The notes: generated by a model from the sequence alone, not told the origin. Shown: positions 1-10,159, counted from the first letter of the stretch. The stretch: 64,000 nucleotides of DNA from Azolla caroliniana (GCA_043228905.1 JBHGNT010000003.1:15314001-15378000), one strand, 5' to 3'. Numbers and translations are program-made.

Positions 1-122
1 TCGTGTTCTTGTTGTTTGTCTTGTCAATACATATATACTTTCGTGTCTTTCTGTGTCGATGTCCCACTCGCGTCTTTGCGTCGAAGGGCCGTGTCCCTGT
101 GAATCTACGCTCGCACGTAGTG

Positions 123-124
<2 letters not shown>

Positions 125-152
<28 letters not shown>
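125..152. repeat. (CT)n microsatellite
   Basis: An uninterrupted CT dinucleotide run. Similar runs recur in the LTRs of this window, so it is probably part of retroelement LTR or leader sequence. Confidence 0.9.
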
Positions 153-156
<4 letters not shown>

Positions 157-186
157 TCTTCGGTACAGGACCCCCAAGGTCCCGCC

Positions 187-1211
187 TCACTCCACACATC
201 CACGAGGAATACCTCGACAACGTGCACTTACTTCGTATACTTGACGTCTAGGTTTATGTGGACAATCCACGACGATATGTCCTAGACCACCGCAATATAG
301 ACATAGGCGGTGCGCCCGACTTCGTTGTTTCTCAGCATTGGATAAAGGCCCTAGACGTTGTGCTGTCTCTATTTCCATCAGAGTTGGTCCATTCCTTGTA
401 ACGGGTCTGGAAACTTGTGGGGGTGTTGCGACTACGAAAGCATGCGTTTGTTCTGGTTGGCGGTGTAACATTTGTTGGCGCTCAGAACGTCGCTCACAAC
501 TCGACTAATAACCTCTGTTAGAGACCTTGGATCGTCATGGAAAGTAAGTAGAAGATCTTTGATGTCATTACGCAAACCTTGATAGAATTGATCCATTAAA
601 GCCCCCTCATCCCAAGGGATATAACATGCCAAGGGGACGAAAATCAGCTGCATACACTAATGCGGGATGATCTCCTTGCCGGAGTCTTCAAATCTTGTTT
701 ATCACCGTCCTAGTGCTGTTGGTGTCTCCAAAACTAGCCGGAAACTCCTTAACAAATGCCTCAAAATCGTCTAACAATGGTGATTTCTTCTCAAGAAGCG
801 GTGCAAACCATGCTAATGGTATACCACATAACAAGGTTCGCACTAATCCCACACGAGTCGTGTCAGTTGGGTACCGATTGGGATGTAACTGAATAAGCAA
901 ACGAACTTGATTAAAAAAACCTTGAAATAAAGACCTCGTACCATCAACTTTGGCAAGGAGACTAATCTTTGGTTCTCGAGGGGAGTTTTGAGCCCCCGAC
1001 GCTTGTTCCCGTAATCACAATAGAGTAGCCTCGAGTTGGTGAACCCGTTGTGATAATTCTTCTACTTGTTGAGCTCTTTGATTTTCATGCTCACTTGTTG
1101 TAGGTCACCCAATAGCCTTTGATTTTCATGCTCTAATGCCACAAATTTATTCGTGAGCATGTCGAGCTCGGAGAGAACACGGATATATTCTTGTTTGCTC
1201 ACGGACTCCAT
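187..1211 (-). pseudogene. gag: Ty3/gypsy gag, decayed
   Basis: Three minus-strand fragments in different frames make up one gag. The likely start is the ATG at 1,209-1,211, followed by MESVSKQEYIRVLSELDML and a heptad-like segment ending RLLGDLQQ. The middle (900-688) has the capsid-like stretch PNRYPTDTTRVGLVRTLL and AWFAPLLEK. The next part (653-432) has PWDEGALMDQFYQGLRNDIK. The C-terminal part (471-187) carries a zinc knuckle, CLYCGGLGHIVVDC (CX2CX4HX4C). Frameshifts or stops lie near 1,090, 690 and 450, so no intact protein is made. A second copy of the same gag lies at 44,503-45,098. In gypsy elements this protein forms the virus-like particle shell and binds RNA. No pol follows to the left inside the window, so the element is cut by the window edge. 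Confidence 0.8.
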
Positions 1212-1892
1212 GAGGAACGAGGGGAGAGGGGAAGAAATAAGAGAACTTGTGGAAGAGGGAGAAAATGGAAAAAAATTGGTTCAAACTGTCAAGACAAAGA
1301 GAAAAAGAGAACAAAGAGAGAGAAAAAAAGGAAAGAGATATATTGATGAGGCGGAAAGAGAGAATTGAAAAGAAAGTATTCTATTGCAATATAAGATGGA
1401 GTACATAGAGTAGGCAATTGGGAGCTATAGGATGGTGTTGAACCAATTTGGTTTTTGGATGGTTGATAACTCCTTGTTTATAACTCTCTATAGAGTAATC
1501 TAGAACACTCTAGAAATTTATGGGGTAATCGAGTAATCTAGAAGGTTTATAGCGTATTTTAGAAGGTTCTAGCATATAGAACACTCTAGAATACTCTAGG
1601 ACATTCTAGAATATAAAGTAATTCAGAATATCCTTATGATATTAGATTATATATTCTAAAAACAATACATATAAACTTGTTATGACAATGGTTAAGGAGT
1701 TGACATGCGTATAACAAGGTTGTGGGTTCAATTCCTTTCCAGACAAAAGGTGAGTGTCGTCATGATACGCTCCAATCGACCTTGGTGTTCCTCTTCTCCG
1801 ACATCTTCTCCAACCTCAACCCGCCAATGACCACCCATTTCGCACTCCTTGTTTCCACCACAAGGTCTATTATAAACATAACTTCCATCTCA
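1212..1892. other. Region upstream of gag: purine-rich leader, CTAGAA-rich segment, tRNA-like patch
   Basis: 1,212-1,380 is GA-rich like a retroelement leader. 1,490-1,620 is AT-rich and repeats CTAGAA/TCTAGAA, including GAAGGTTC at 1,562-1,569 and TTCTAGAA at 1,604-1,611. 1,688-1,742 looks tRNA-related. No coding sequence is seen. It probably corresponds to the 5' leader and LTR of the minus-strand gag to its left, but I could not fix LTR ends. Confidence 0.5.
1688..1742 (+). other. tRNA-related (SINE-head-like) sequence
   Basis: It has ATGGTTAAGGAGTTGACATG followed by a B-box-like TGGGTTCAATTCC, at tRNA-like spacing. No clear acceptor stem can be formed. A comparable patch lies at 45,556-45,620, at nearly the same distance from the second gag copy. 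It could be a SINE head or chance resemblance. Confidence 0.35.
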
Positions 1893-2217
1893 GGCAATGG
1901 TGCGATGGGGGCGAATCCGATGTCATCTCCCAGAGCATTTTCGCCTAAGATCCCACACTGCCATATCCTAAATGGTTTCCTCGTTCCCCTAGCTTCTCTA
2001 CCGCTTTTGATCCCTTGGGGGGTATAGTCGGTCGTCTGCGAGGCAGGGCGAATATCAACAAATGATCTCTACTCCGACTGCATTCTTAGGTATTGCCGCC
2101 CATAAGCAAACGAATTTCGTTGGAACCCCTGTACTACCGACAAAGCCGGGCCTCGTTTTCGACATTCCGATCCATGCTCCGAACGAGTTGTACGATCGAT
2201 ACTTCCAACACGACGAT

Positions 2218-2289
2218 TTTACTGTAGTATAGTGGTGAGTATTCCCGCCAATCACGCAGGTGATCCGGGTTCGATCTCCAGCAACGACG
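2218..2289 (+). pseudogene. tRNA-Asp-like, degenerate
   Basis: The A box is present (TAGTATAGTGG), but the acceptor 5' strand is TTTTACT-like and the anticodon triplet reads ATC with A at the U33 site. This is the first full head of the array. Confidence 0.7.
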
Positions 2290-2610
2290 CGAAGGGCAGG
2301 GCATATACGATGTCATCTCCTAGGGCATTGCCGCCTAGGATCCCGCACCGCTATATACACAATGCTTTCCTCATTTCCCCGAATCCTATACCCATTTCGA
2401 GACCTTAGGGAGTACAGTCGGTTGTCCGCGAGGCAGGGCGCATGTCAACATATGATCTTTCTCGTCCAACGGCACTTATCGGTATTACCGCCCATAAGCG
2501 GATGAATTTCGTTGCAAACCTTGTACTGCCGACGAAGCCGGGCCTCGTTTTCAACATTCAGGTCCATACTACGAACGAGTTATATGATCAAAACATCCAA
2601 ACACGACGAT

Positions 2611-2682
2611 GTCGTTGTAGTATAGTTGTGAGAATTTCCGCCTGTCACGCGGGTGGCCCATGTTCAATCCTCTACAACGGCA
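2611..2682 (+). pseudogene. tRNA-Asp(GTC)-like, degenerate
   Basis: The 5' half is good and the anticodon is GTC, but the B box has changed to TGTTCAATCC and the T stem cannot pair. Confidence 0.7.
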
Positions 2683-2975
2683 CCAAGGGTGGGGAGAATG
2701 CGATGTCATCTCTTAGGGGATTGCTGCGTCAGATCCCGGACCGCCATATCCTCAATGCTTTCCTCGTTCTCCCGAACCCTCTACCCTTTCCAGCCCATAA
2801 GGGGTACAATCGGTCGTTCGGGAGGAAAGGCGGATGTCATTGTATGATCTCTCTCGTCCGACTGCACTCCTGGGTATTGTCCCCATAAGCGGACGAATTT
2901 CAATGCAACCCGTGTACTGGCGACGAAGCCAGGTGTCATTTTCAATATTCGGGTCCAAGGGACAAACAAGTTGTA

Positions 2976-3047
2976 CGAGTTGTAGTATAGTCGTGAGTAT
3001 TCCCGCCTGTGACACAGGTGATCCAGGCTCGATCCCCGACAACGGCG
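2976..3047 (+). pseudogene. tRNA-Asp-derived, anticodon GTG
   Basis: The anticodon triplet has drifted to GTG and the acceptor 5' strand is CGAGTTG. The T loop is TCGATCC-like. Confidence 0.65.
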
Positions 3048-3368
3048 GAACGCGTGGTGCATATCCGATGTCATCTCCTAGCGCATTGCCGCATAGGATC
3101 CCGCACCCCCATATCGTAAATACTTTCCTCTATTCCCCGAATCCTCTATCCATTTCGAGCCCTTTGCGGGGTATAGTCGGTTCTCCGCGAGGCAGGGCAC
3201 ATGTCAACATATGATCTCTCTCATCCGACTGCACTTCTGGGTATTGCCGCCCATAAGCAGATGAATGACGTTCCAAACCTTGTACTGTTGACGAAGTCGG
3301 GCCTCGTTTTCAACATTCGGGTCCATATTCCGAACGAGTTACACCATCGATACTGCGAACACGAGGAT

Positions 3369-3440
3369 GTCATTGTAGTAGAGTCGTGAGTATTCTCGCC
3401 TGTCACGCAGGGTACCTTGGTTCGATCCCCGGCAACGGCG
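3369..3440 (+). pseudogene. tRNA-Asp(GTC)-like, degenerate
   Basis: GTC anticodon and a good B box (GGTTCGATCCC). The A box is TAGTAGAGTCG, and the stem after the anticodon reads GCAGG. Confidence 0.7.
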
Positions 3441-3759
3441 AGAACAGCTGTGAGAATCCAACGTCATCTCCTAGGGCATTGTCGCCTCATATCCCACACC
3501 GTCATATCCACAATGCTTTCCTCGTTCTCCTAAATCCTCTACCCCTTTCCAACCCATGGGGGATAACGACGATCAACCGGGAGGAAGGGTGCATGTCATC
3601 GTATGATCTCTCTCATGCGACTGCACTCACCGGTATTGTCCCCATAAGCGGACGAATTTCATTGCAAACCGTGTACTGGCGATGAAGATGGGCCTCTTTT
3701 TCAACATTTGAGTGCATGCTCCGAACGAGTTATACCATCGATACTTCCACCACGACGAT

Positions 3760-3831
3760 ATCGTTGTAGTATAGTGGTGAGTATTCCCGCCTGTCACGCA
3801 GGTGTCCCGGGATCGATCCCCGGAAACGGCG
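3760..3831 (+). pseudogene. tRNA-Asp(GTC)-like, lightly damaged
   Basis: The A box and GTC anticodon are intact. Position 1 is A, the T loop starts ATCGATC instead of TTCGATC, and one anticodon-stem pair is lost. Confidence 0.7.
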
Positions 3832-4149
3832 CGAAGGACAGGGAGAATCCGATGTCATCTCCTAGGGCATTGCCATGTCGGATCCCGTACGACCATATCC
3901 TAAATGCTTTCCTCGTTCTCCTGAAAACTCTACCCGTTCCAGCCCATAAGGTGTACAATCGGTCGTCTGGGTGGAAAGGCGCATGTTATCGTATGACCTC
4001 TCTCGTCTGATTGCACTCGTAGGTATTGTCCCCATAAGCGGACGAATTTCATTGCAATCCCTGTACTGGCGGCGAAGCCAGGCTTCATTTTTAACATTCA
4101 GGTCCATGCTCCAAACGAGTTGTACGATTAATACTTCCAACACTACCTT

Positions 4150-4221
4150 GTCGTTGTAGTATAGTCGTGAGTATTCCAGAATATCACACAGGTGACCTCG
4201 GTTCGATCCCCAGAAATGTCA
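4150..4221 (+). pseudogene. tRNA-Asp-like, ATC class
   Basis: The 5' acceptor strand GTCGTTG is intact, but the 3' strand is AAATGTCA-like and cannot pair with it. The anticodon triplet is ATC. This is the second-monomer class of the higher-order repeat. Confidence 0.7.
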
Positions 4222-4504
4222 GCACGAAGGGCAGGGCGTATCCGATATCATCTCCTAGGGCATTACCGACTAGGATACGGCACCGCGATTTCGAGCGCTT
4301 TGCAGGTTATAGTTGGTTGCCCGCGAGGCAGGGCACATGTGAACATATGATCTCTCTCGTCCGACTGCACTTCTGGGTATTGCCGCCCACAAGCGGATGA
4401 ATGACGTTGCAAACCTTGTACTATGGACGAAGTCGGGCCTCGTTTTCAACATTCGGGTCCATTCTCCGAACGAGTTATACGATCGATACTGCGACCACGA
4501 GGAT

Positions 4505-4576
4505 ATCATTGTAGTAGAGGCGTGAATATTCTCGCCTGTCACGCAGGTGACCTAGGTTCGATCCCCAGCAATGGCG
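4505..4576 (+). pseudogene. tRNA-Asp(GTC)-like, AGAGGCG class
   Basis: GTC anticodon and GGTTCGATCCC B box. The A box is degenerate (TAGTAGAGGCG) and the acceptor position 4-68 pair is mismatched. Confidence 0.7.
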
Positions 4577-4893
4577 AGAACAGCTGTGCGAATCCAACGT
4601 CATCTCCTAGGGCATTGCCGCCTCAGATCCCACACCACTATTCCCTCAATGCTCTCCTTGTTCTCTCGAATACTCTACACCTTTCCAGCCCATGGGCGGT
4701 ACAGAAGATCAATCGGGAGGAAGGGCGCATGTCATCGTATGATCTCTCTCGTGCGACTGCACTCACCGGTATTGTCCCCATAAGCGGATGAATTTCATTG
4801 CAAACAGTGTACTAGCGACGAAGATGGGCCTCTTTTTAAACATTCGGGGCCATGCTCCGAACGAGTTATACCATCGATACTTCCAACACGTAG

Positions 4894-4923
4894 ATGTCCC
4901 GGGATCGATCCCCGGAAACGGCG
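4894..4923 (+). pseudogene. tRNA-Asp 3' fragment
   Basis: Only the T arm and acceptor 3' strand remain, joined directly to the upstream monomer end (AACACGTAGATG). It marks an unequal-exchange or deletion junction. Confidence 0.7.
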
Positions 4924-5241
4924 CGAAGGACAGGGAGAATCCGATGTCATCTCCTAGGGCATTGCCATGTCGGATGCCGTACGGCCATATCCTAAATGCT
5001 TTGCTCGTTCTCCTGAAAACTCTACCCGTTCCAGCCCATAAGGTGTACAATCGGTCGTCTGGGTGGAAAGGCGCATGTCATCGTATGATCTCTCTCGTCC
5101 GATTGCACTCGTAGGTATTGTCCCCATAAGCGGACGAATTTCATTGCAATCCCTGTACTGGCGGCGAAGCCAGGCTTCATTTTTAACATTCAGGTCCATG
5201 CTCCAAACGAGTTGTACGATTAATACTTCCAACACTAGAAT

Positions 5242-5260
5242 GTCGTTGTAGTATAGTAGT
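5242..5260 (+). pseudogene. tRNA-Asp 5' fragment
   Basis: GTCGTTGTAGTATAGTAGT, followed directly by mid-monomer sequence (CCTAAATTCG). This is a deletion junction reciprocal in character to the one at 4,894. Confidence 0.7.
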
Positions 5261-5506
5261 CCTAAATTCGTTGTCGTAAATTCTTTCCTCGTTCTCCCGA
5301 ATACTGTACACCTTTCCAGCCCATGGGCGGTACAGAAGATCCACCTGGAGGAAGGGCGCTCGTGCCACTGCACTCACCGGTATTGTCCCCATAAGCGGAC
5401 GAATTTCATTGCAAACCATGTACTGGCGACGAAGATGGGCCTCTTTTTAAACATTCGGGTCCATGCTCCAAACGAGTTATACCATCGATACTTCCAACAC
5501 GATGAT

Positions 5507-5578
5507 GTCATTGTAGTATAGTAGTGAGTATTCCCGCCTGTCACGCGGGTGACCCGGGTTCGATCCCCGGCAACGGCG
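5507..5578 (+). tRNA. tRNA-Asp(GTC), nearly canonical
   Basis: A 72-nt cloverleaf with anticodon GTC (5,540-5,542) and intact anticodon and T stems. It has two flaws: A at acceptor position 4 opposite C, and AGTAGTGA in the D loop where the best copies have AGTGGTGA. First head of higher-order repeat 1. It may be a pseudogene. Confidence 0.55.
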
Positions 5579-5896
5579 CGAAGGACAGGCAGAATCCGAT
5601 GTCATCTCCTAGGGCATTGCCACGTCGGATACCGCACCGCCATACCCTAAATGCTTTCCTCGTTCTCCCGAAACCTCTACCCTTTCCAGCCCATGAGGGG
5701 TACAATCGGTCGTCCGGATGGAAAGGCGCATGTTATCGTATGATCTCTCTCGTCTGATTGCACGCGTAGGTATTGTCCCCATAAGCGGACGAATTTCATT
5801 GCAATCCCTGTACTGGCGGCGAAGCCAGGCTTCATTTTTAACATTCAGGTCCACGCTCCAAACGAGTTGTACGATTAATACTTCCAATACTACCTT

Positions 5897-5968
5897 GTCG
5901 TTGTAGTATAGTCGTGAGTATTCCAGAATATCACACAGGTGACCTAGGTTCGATCCCCAGAAATGTCG
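5897..5968 (+). pseudogene. tRNA-Asp-like, ATC class
   Basis: Intact 5' acceptor strand, anticodon ATC, 3' strand AAATGTCG. D loop TCGTGA. Second head of higher-order repeat 1. Confidence 0.7.
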
Positions 5969-6251
5969 GCACGAAGGGCGAGGCGTATCTGACATCATCT
6001 CCTAGGGCATTACCGACTAGGATCCGGCACCGCGATTTCGAGCCCTTTGCAGGTTATAGTCGGATGTCCGTGAGGCAGGGCACATGTGAACATATGATCT
6101 CTCTCGTCCGACTGCACTTCTGGGTATTGCCGCCCACAAGCGGATGAATGACGTTGCAAACCTTGTACTATCGACGAAGTCGGGCCTCGTTTTCAACATT
6201 CGGGTCCATTCTCGGAACGAGTTATACGATTGATACTGCGAACACGAGGAT

Positions 6252-6323
6252 GTCATTGTAGTAGAGGCGTGAATATTCTCGCCTGTCACGCAGGTGACCT
6301 AGGTTCGATCCCCAGCAACGGCG
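6252..6323 (+). pseudogene. tRNA-Asp(GTC)-like, AGAGGCG class
   Basis: GTC anticodon and B box kept; A box degenerate and T stem CTAGG/CCCAG imperfect. Third head of higher-order repeat 1. Confidence 0.7.
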
Positions 6324-6642
6324 AGAACAGCTGTGCGAATCCAACGTCATCTCCTACGGCATTGCCGCCTCAGATGCCACAACACTATTCCCTCAATGCT
6401 TTCCTTGTTCTCCCGAATACTCTACCCCTTTCCAGCCCCTGGGCGGTACAGAAGATCAACCGGGAGGAAGGGCGCATGTCATCGTATGATCTCTCTCGTG
6501 CGACTGCACTCACCGGTATTGTCCCCATAAGCGGATGAATTTCATTGCAAACCGTGTACTGGCGAAGAAGATGGGCCTCTTTTTAAACATTCGGGTCCAT
6601 GCTCTGAACGAGTTATACCATCGATACTTCCAACACGACGAT

Positions 6643-6714
6643 GTCGTTGTAGTATAGTGGTGATTATTTCCGCCTGTCACCCGGGTGACCCGGGCTCGAT
6701 CCCCGGCAACGGCG
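6643..6714 (+). tRNA. tRNA-Asp(GTC), lightly damaged
   Basis: Acceptor stem, A box and GTC anticodon (6,676-6,678) are intact. The D stem 3' strand is TTAT, the anticodon stem has CCGGG opposite TCCGC, and the B box is GGCTCGATCC. Fourth head of higher-order repeat 1; possibly non-functional. Confidence 0.45.
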
Positions 6715-7033
6715 CGAAGGACAGGCAGAATCCGATGTCATCTCCTAGGGCATTGCCACGTCGGATCCCGCATCAGCATATCCTAAATTCTTTCCTCGTT
6801 CTCCCGAATACTGTACACCTTTCCAGCCCATGGGCGGTACAGAAGATCAACCGGGAGGAAGGGCGCATGTCATCGTATGATCTCTCTCGTGCCACTGCAC
6901 TCACCGGTATTGTCCCCATAAGCGGACGAATTTCATTGCAAACCATGTACTGGCGACGAAGATGGGCCTCTTTTTAAACATTCGGGCCCATGCTCCGAAC
7001 GAGTTATACCATCGATACTTCCAACACGATGAT

Positions 7034-7105
7034 GTCGTTGTAGTATAGTGGTGAGTATTCCCGCCTGTCACGCGGGTGACCCGGGTTCGATACCCGGCAA
7101 CGGCG
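7034..7105 (+). tRNA. tRNA-Asp(GTC), one T-loop change
   Basis: All four stems pair, with anticodon GTC at 7,067-7,069. The only difference from the canonical copies is A for C at the end of the T loop (GGTTCGATACC), which touches the B box. No T-run follows immediately; the first lies near 7,361, over 250 nt downstream. Confidence 0.75.
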
Positions 7106-7423
7106 GGAAGGACAGGCAGAATCCGATGTCATCTCCTAGGGCATTGCCACGTCGGATACCGCACCGCCATACCCTAAATGCTTTCCTCGTTCTCCCGAAA
7201 CCTCTACCCTTTCCAGCCCATGAGGGGTACAATCGGTCGTCCGGGTGGAAAGGCGCATGTTATCGTATGATCTCTCTCGTCTGATTGCACGCGTAGGTAT
7301 TGTCCCCATAAGCGGACGAATTTCATTGCAATCCCTGTACTGGGGGCGAAGCCAGGCTTCATTTTTAACATTCAGGTCCATGCTCCAAACGAGTTGTACG
7401 ATTAATACTTCCAATACTACCTT

Positions 7424-7495
7424 GTCGTTGTAGTATAGTGGTGAGTATTCCAGAATATCACACAGGTGACCTAGGTTCGATCCCCAGAAATGTCG
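7424..7495 (+). pseudogene. tRNA-Asp-like, ATC class
   Basis: Intact 5' acceptor strand and A box (TAGTATAGTGG), anticodon ATC, unpaired 3' strand. Second head of higher-order repeat 2. Confidence 0.7.
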
Positions 7496-7778
7496 GCACG
7501 AAGGGCGGGGCGTATCCGACATCATCTCCTAGGGCATTACCGACTAGGATCCGGCACCGCGATTTCGAGCGCTTTGCAGGTTATAGTCGGATGTCCGCGA
7601 GGCAGGGCACATGTGAACATATGATCTCTCTCGTCCGACTGCACTTCTGGGTATTGCCGCCCACAAGCGGATGAATGACGTTGCAAACCTTGTACTATCG
7701 ACGAAGTCGGGCCTCGTTTTCAACATTCGGGTCCATTCTCGGAACGAGTTATACGATTGATACTGCGAACACGAGGAT

Positions 7779-7850
7779 GTCATTGTAGTAGAGGCGTGAA
7801 TATTCTCGCCTGTCACGCAGGTGACCTAGGTTCGATCCCCAGCAACGGCG
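7779..7850 (+). pseudogene. tRNA-Asp(GTC)-like, AGAGGCG class
   Basis: Same class as 6,252-6,323: GTC anticodon, degenerate A box. Third head of higher-order repeat 2. Confidence 0.7.
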
Positions 7851-8169
7851 AGAACAGCTGTGCGAATCCAACGTCATCTCCTAGGGCATTGCCGCCTCAG
7901 ATCCCACAACACTATTCCCTCAATGCTTTCCTTGTTCTCCCGAATACTCTACCCCTTTCCAGCCCATGGGCGGTACAGAAGATCAACCGGGAGGAAGGGC
8001 GCATGTCATCGTATGATCTCTCTCGTGCGACTGCACTCACCGGTATTGTCCTCATAAGCGGATGAATTTCATTGCAAACCGTGTACTGGCGACAAAGATG
8101 GGCCTCTTTTTAAACATTCGGGTCCATGCTCCGAACGAGTTATACCATCGATACTTCCAACACGACGAT

Positions 8170-8241
8170 GTCGTTGTAGTATAGTGGTGAGTATTCCCGC
8201 CTGTCACGCGGGTGACCCGGGTTCGATCCCCGGCAACGGCG
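8170..8241 (+). tRNA. tRNA-Asp(GTC), canonical sequence
   Basis: A complete 72-nt tRNA-Asp gene without CCA. Acceptor GTCGTTG pairs with CAACGGC, with G as discriminator. The A box is TAGTATAGTGG, the anticodon stem CCCGC/GCGGG encloses CTGTCAC (anticodon GTC at 8,203-8,205), and the T arm CCGGG/CCCGG contains the B box GGTTCGATCCC. Decoding would be of Asp codons. No terminator follows within 200 nt; the first T-run is TTTTT at 8,498-8,502. Whether it is expressed, or is one satellite copy among many, cannot be told from sequence. Confidence 0.8.
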
Positions 8242-8560
8242 CGAAGGACAGGCAGAATCCGATGTCATCTCCTAGGGCATTGCCACGTCGGATCCCGCAT
8301 CAGCATATCCTAAATTCTTTCCTCGTTCTCCCGAATACTGTACACCTTTCCAGCCCATGGGCGGTACAGAAGATACACCGGGAGGAAGGGCGCATGTCAT
8401 CGTATGATCTCTCTCGTGCCACTGCACTCACCGGTATTGTCCCCATAAGCGGACGAATTTCATTGCAAACCATGTACTGGCGACGAAGATGGGCCTCTTT
8501 TTAAACATTCGGGTCCATGCTCCGAACGAGTTATACCATCGATACTTCCAACACGATGAT

Positions 8561-8632
8561 GTCGTTGTAGTATAGTGGTGAGTATTCCCGCCTGTCACGC
8601 GGCTGACCCGGGTTCGATCCCCGGCAACGGCG
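8561..8632 (+). tRNA. tRNA-Asp(GTC), one stem mismatch
   Basis: Identical to the canonical copies except C at linear position 43, which breaks the outer anticodon-stem pair (CCCGC/GCGGC). Anticodon GTC at 8,594-8,596. First T-run is TTTTT near 8,889. Confidence 0.65.
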
Positions 8633-8950
8633 CGAAGGACAGGCAGAATCCGATGTCATCTCCTAGGGCATTGCCACGTCGGATACCGCACCGCCATACC
8701 CTAAATGCTTTCCTCGTTCTCCCGAAACCTCTACCCTTTCCAGCCCATGAGGGGTACAATCGGTCGTCCGGGTGGAAAGGCGCATGTTATCGTATGATCT
8801 CTCTCGTCTGATTGCACGCGTAGGTATTGTCCCCATAAGCGGACGAATTTCATTGCAATCCCTGTACTGGGGGCGAAGCCAGGCTTCATTTTTAACATTC
8901 AGGTCCATGCTCCAAACGAGTTGTACGATTAATACTTCCAATACTACCTT

Positions 8951-9022
8951 GTCATTGTAGTATAGTGGTGAGTATTCCAGAATATCACACAGGTGACCTA
9001 GGTTCGATCCCCAGAAATGTCG
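8951..9022 (+). pseudogene. tRNA-Asp-like, ATC class
   Basis: Anticodon ATC and unpaired 3' acceptor strand; position 4 is A (GTCATTG). Second head of higher-order repeat 3. Confidence 0.7.
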
Positions 9023-9305
9023 GCACGAAGGGCGGGGCGTATCCGACATCATCTCCTAGGGCATTACCGACTAGGATCCGGCACCGCGATTTCGAGCGCT
9101 TTGCAGGTTATAGTCGGATGTCCGCGAGGCAGGGCACATGTGAACATATGATCTCTCTCGTCCGACTGCACTTCTGGGTATTGCCGCCCACAAGCGGATG
9201 AATGACGTTGCAAACCTTGTACTATCGACGAAGTCGGGCCTCGTTTTCAACATTCGGGTCCATTCTCGGAACGAGTTATACGATTGATACTGCGAACACG
9301 AGGAT

Positions 9306-9377
9306 GTCATTGTAGTAGAGGCGTGAATATTCTCGCCTGTCACGCAGGTGACCTAGGTTCGATCCCCAGCAACGGCG
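9306..9377 (+). pseudogene. tRNA-Asp(GTC)-like, AGAGGCG class
   Basis: GTC anticodon, degenerate A box. Third head of higher-order repeat 3. Confidence 0.7.
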
Positions 9378-9696
9378 AGAACAGCTGTGCGAATCCAACG
9401 TCATCTCCTAGGGCATTGCCGCCTCAGATCCCACAACACTATTCCCTCAATGCTTTCCTTGTTCTCCCGAATACTCTACCCCTTTCCAGCCCATGGGCGG
9501 TACAGAAGATCAACCGGGAGGAAGGGCGCATGTCATCGTATGATCTCTCTCGTGCGACTGCACTCACCGGTATTGTCCTCATAAGCGGATGAATTTCATT
9601 GCAAACCGTGTACTGGCGACGAAGATGGGCCTCTTTTTAAACATTCGGGTCCATGCTCCGAACGAGTTATACCATCGATACTTCCAACACGACGAT

Positions 9697-9768
9697 GTCG
9701 TTGTAGTATAGTGGTGAGTATTCCCGCCTGTCACGCGGGTGACCCGGGTTCGATCCCCGGCAACGGCG
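9697..9768 (+). tRNA. tRNA-Asp(GTC), canonical sequence
   Basis: Identical over 72 nt to the copy at 8,170-8,241, one 1,527-bp period away. Anticodon GTC at 9,730-9,732; A box, B box and all stems intact. The next T-run is over 250 nt downstream. Confidence 0.8.
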
Positions 9769-10087
9769 CGAAGGACAGGCAGAATCCGATGTCATCTCCT
9801 AGGGCATTGCCACGTCGGATCCCGCATCAGCATATCCTAAATTCTTTCCTCGTTCTCCCGAATACTGTACACCTTTCCAGCCCATGGGCGGTACAGAAGA
9901 TACACCGGGAGGAAGGGCGCATGTCATCGTATGATCTCTCTCGTGCCACTGCACTCACCGGTATTGTCCCCATAAGCGGACGAATTTCATTGCAAACCAT
10001 GTACTGGCGACGAAGATGGGCCTCTTTTTAAACATTCGGGTCCATGCTCCGAACGAGTTATACCATCGATACTTCCAACACGATGAT

Positions 10088-10159
10088 GTCGTTGTAGTAT
10101 AGTGGTGAGTATTCCCGCCTGTCACGCGGCTGACCCGGGTTCGATCCCCGGCAACGGCG
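10088..10159 (+). tRNA. tRNA-Asp(GTC), one stem mismatch
   Basis: Shares the C43 change of the 8,561 copy and is otherwise canonical. Anticodon GTC at 10,121-10,123. The shared variant shows that these two monomers descend from one duplication. Confidence 0.65.

Larger units (their letters stand above)
5507..7033 (+). repeat. Higher-order repeat copy 1 (1,527 bp)
   Basis: Four monomers with heads at 5,507, 5,897, 6,252 and 6,643 (spacings 390, 355, 391, 391). The second head always carries an ATC anticodon and the third always has the short ATTGTAGTAGAGGCG 5' part. The period equals that of the next two copies exactly. Confidence 0.9.
7034..8560 (+). repeat. Higher-order repeat copy 2 (1,527 bp)
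   Basis: Heads at 7,034, 7,424, 7,779 and 8,170, with the same four-monomer order and spacing. By eye it differs from copy 3 at only a handful of positions, for example A versus C in the first head's T loop and GACAAAG versus GACGAAG near 8,092. Confidence 0.9.
8561..10087 (+). repeat. Higher-order repeat copy 3 (1,527 bp)
   Basis: Heads at 8,561, 8,951, 9,306 and 9,697. A partial fourth copy starts at 10,088 (heads 10,088, 10,478, 10,833, 11,224) and shares the GCGGC anticodon-stem variant of this copy's first head. The next head comes at 11,630 rather than at the start of a fifth period, so the strict period ends there. Confidence 0.9.
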
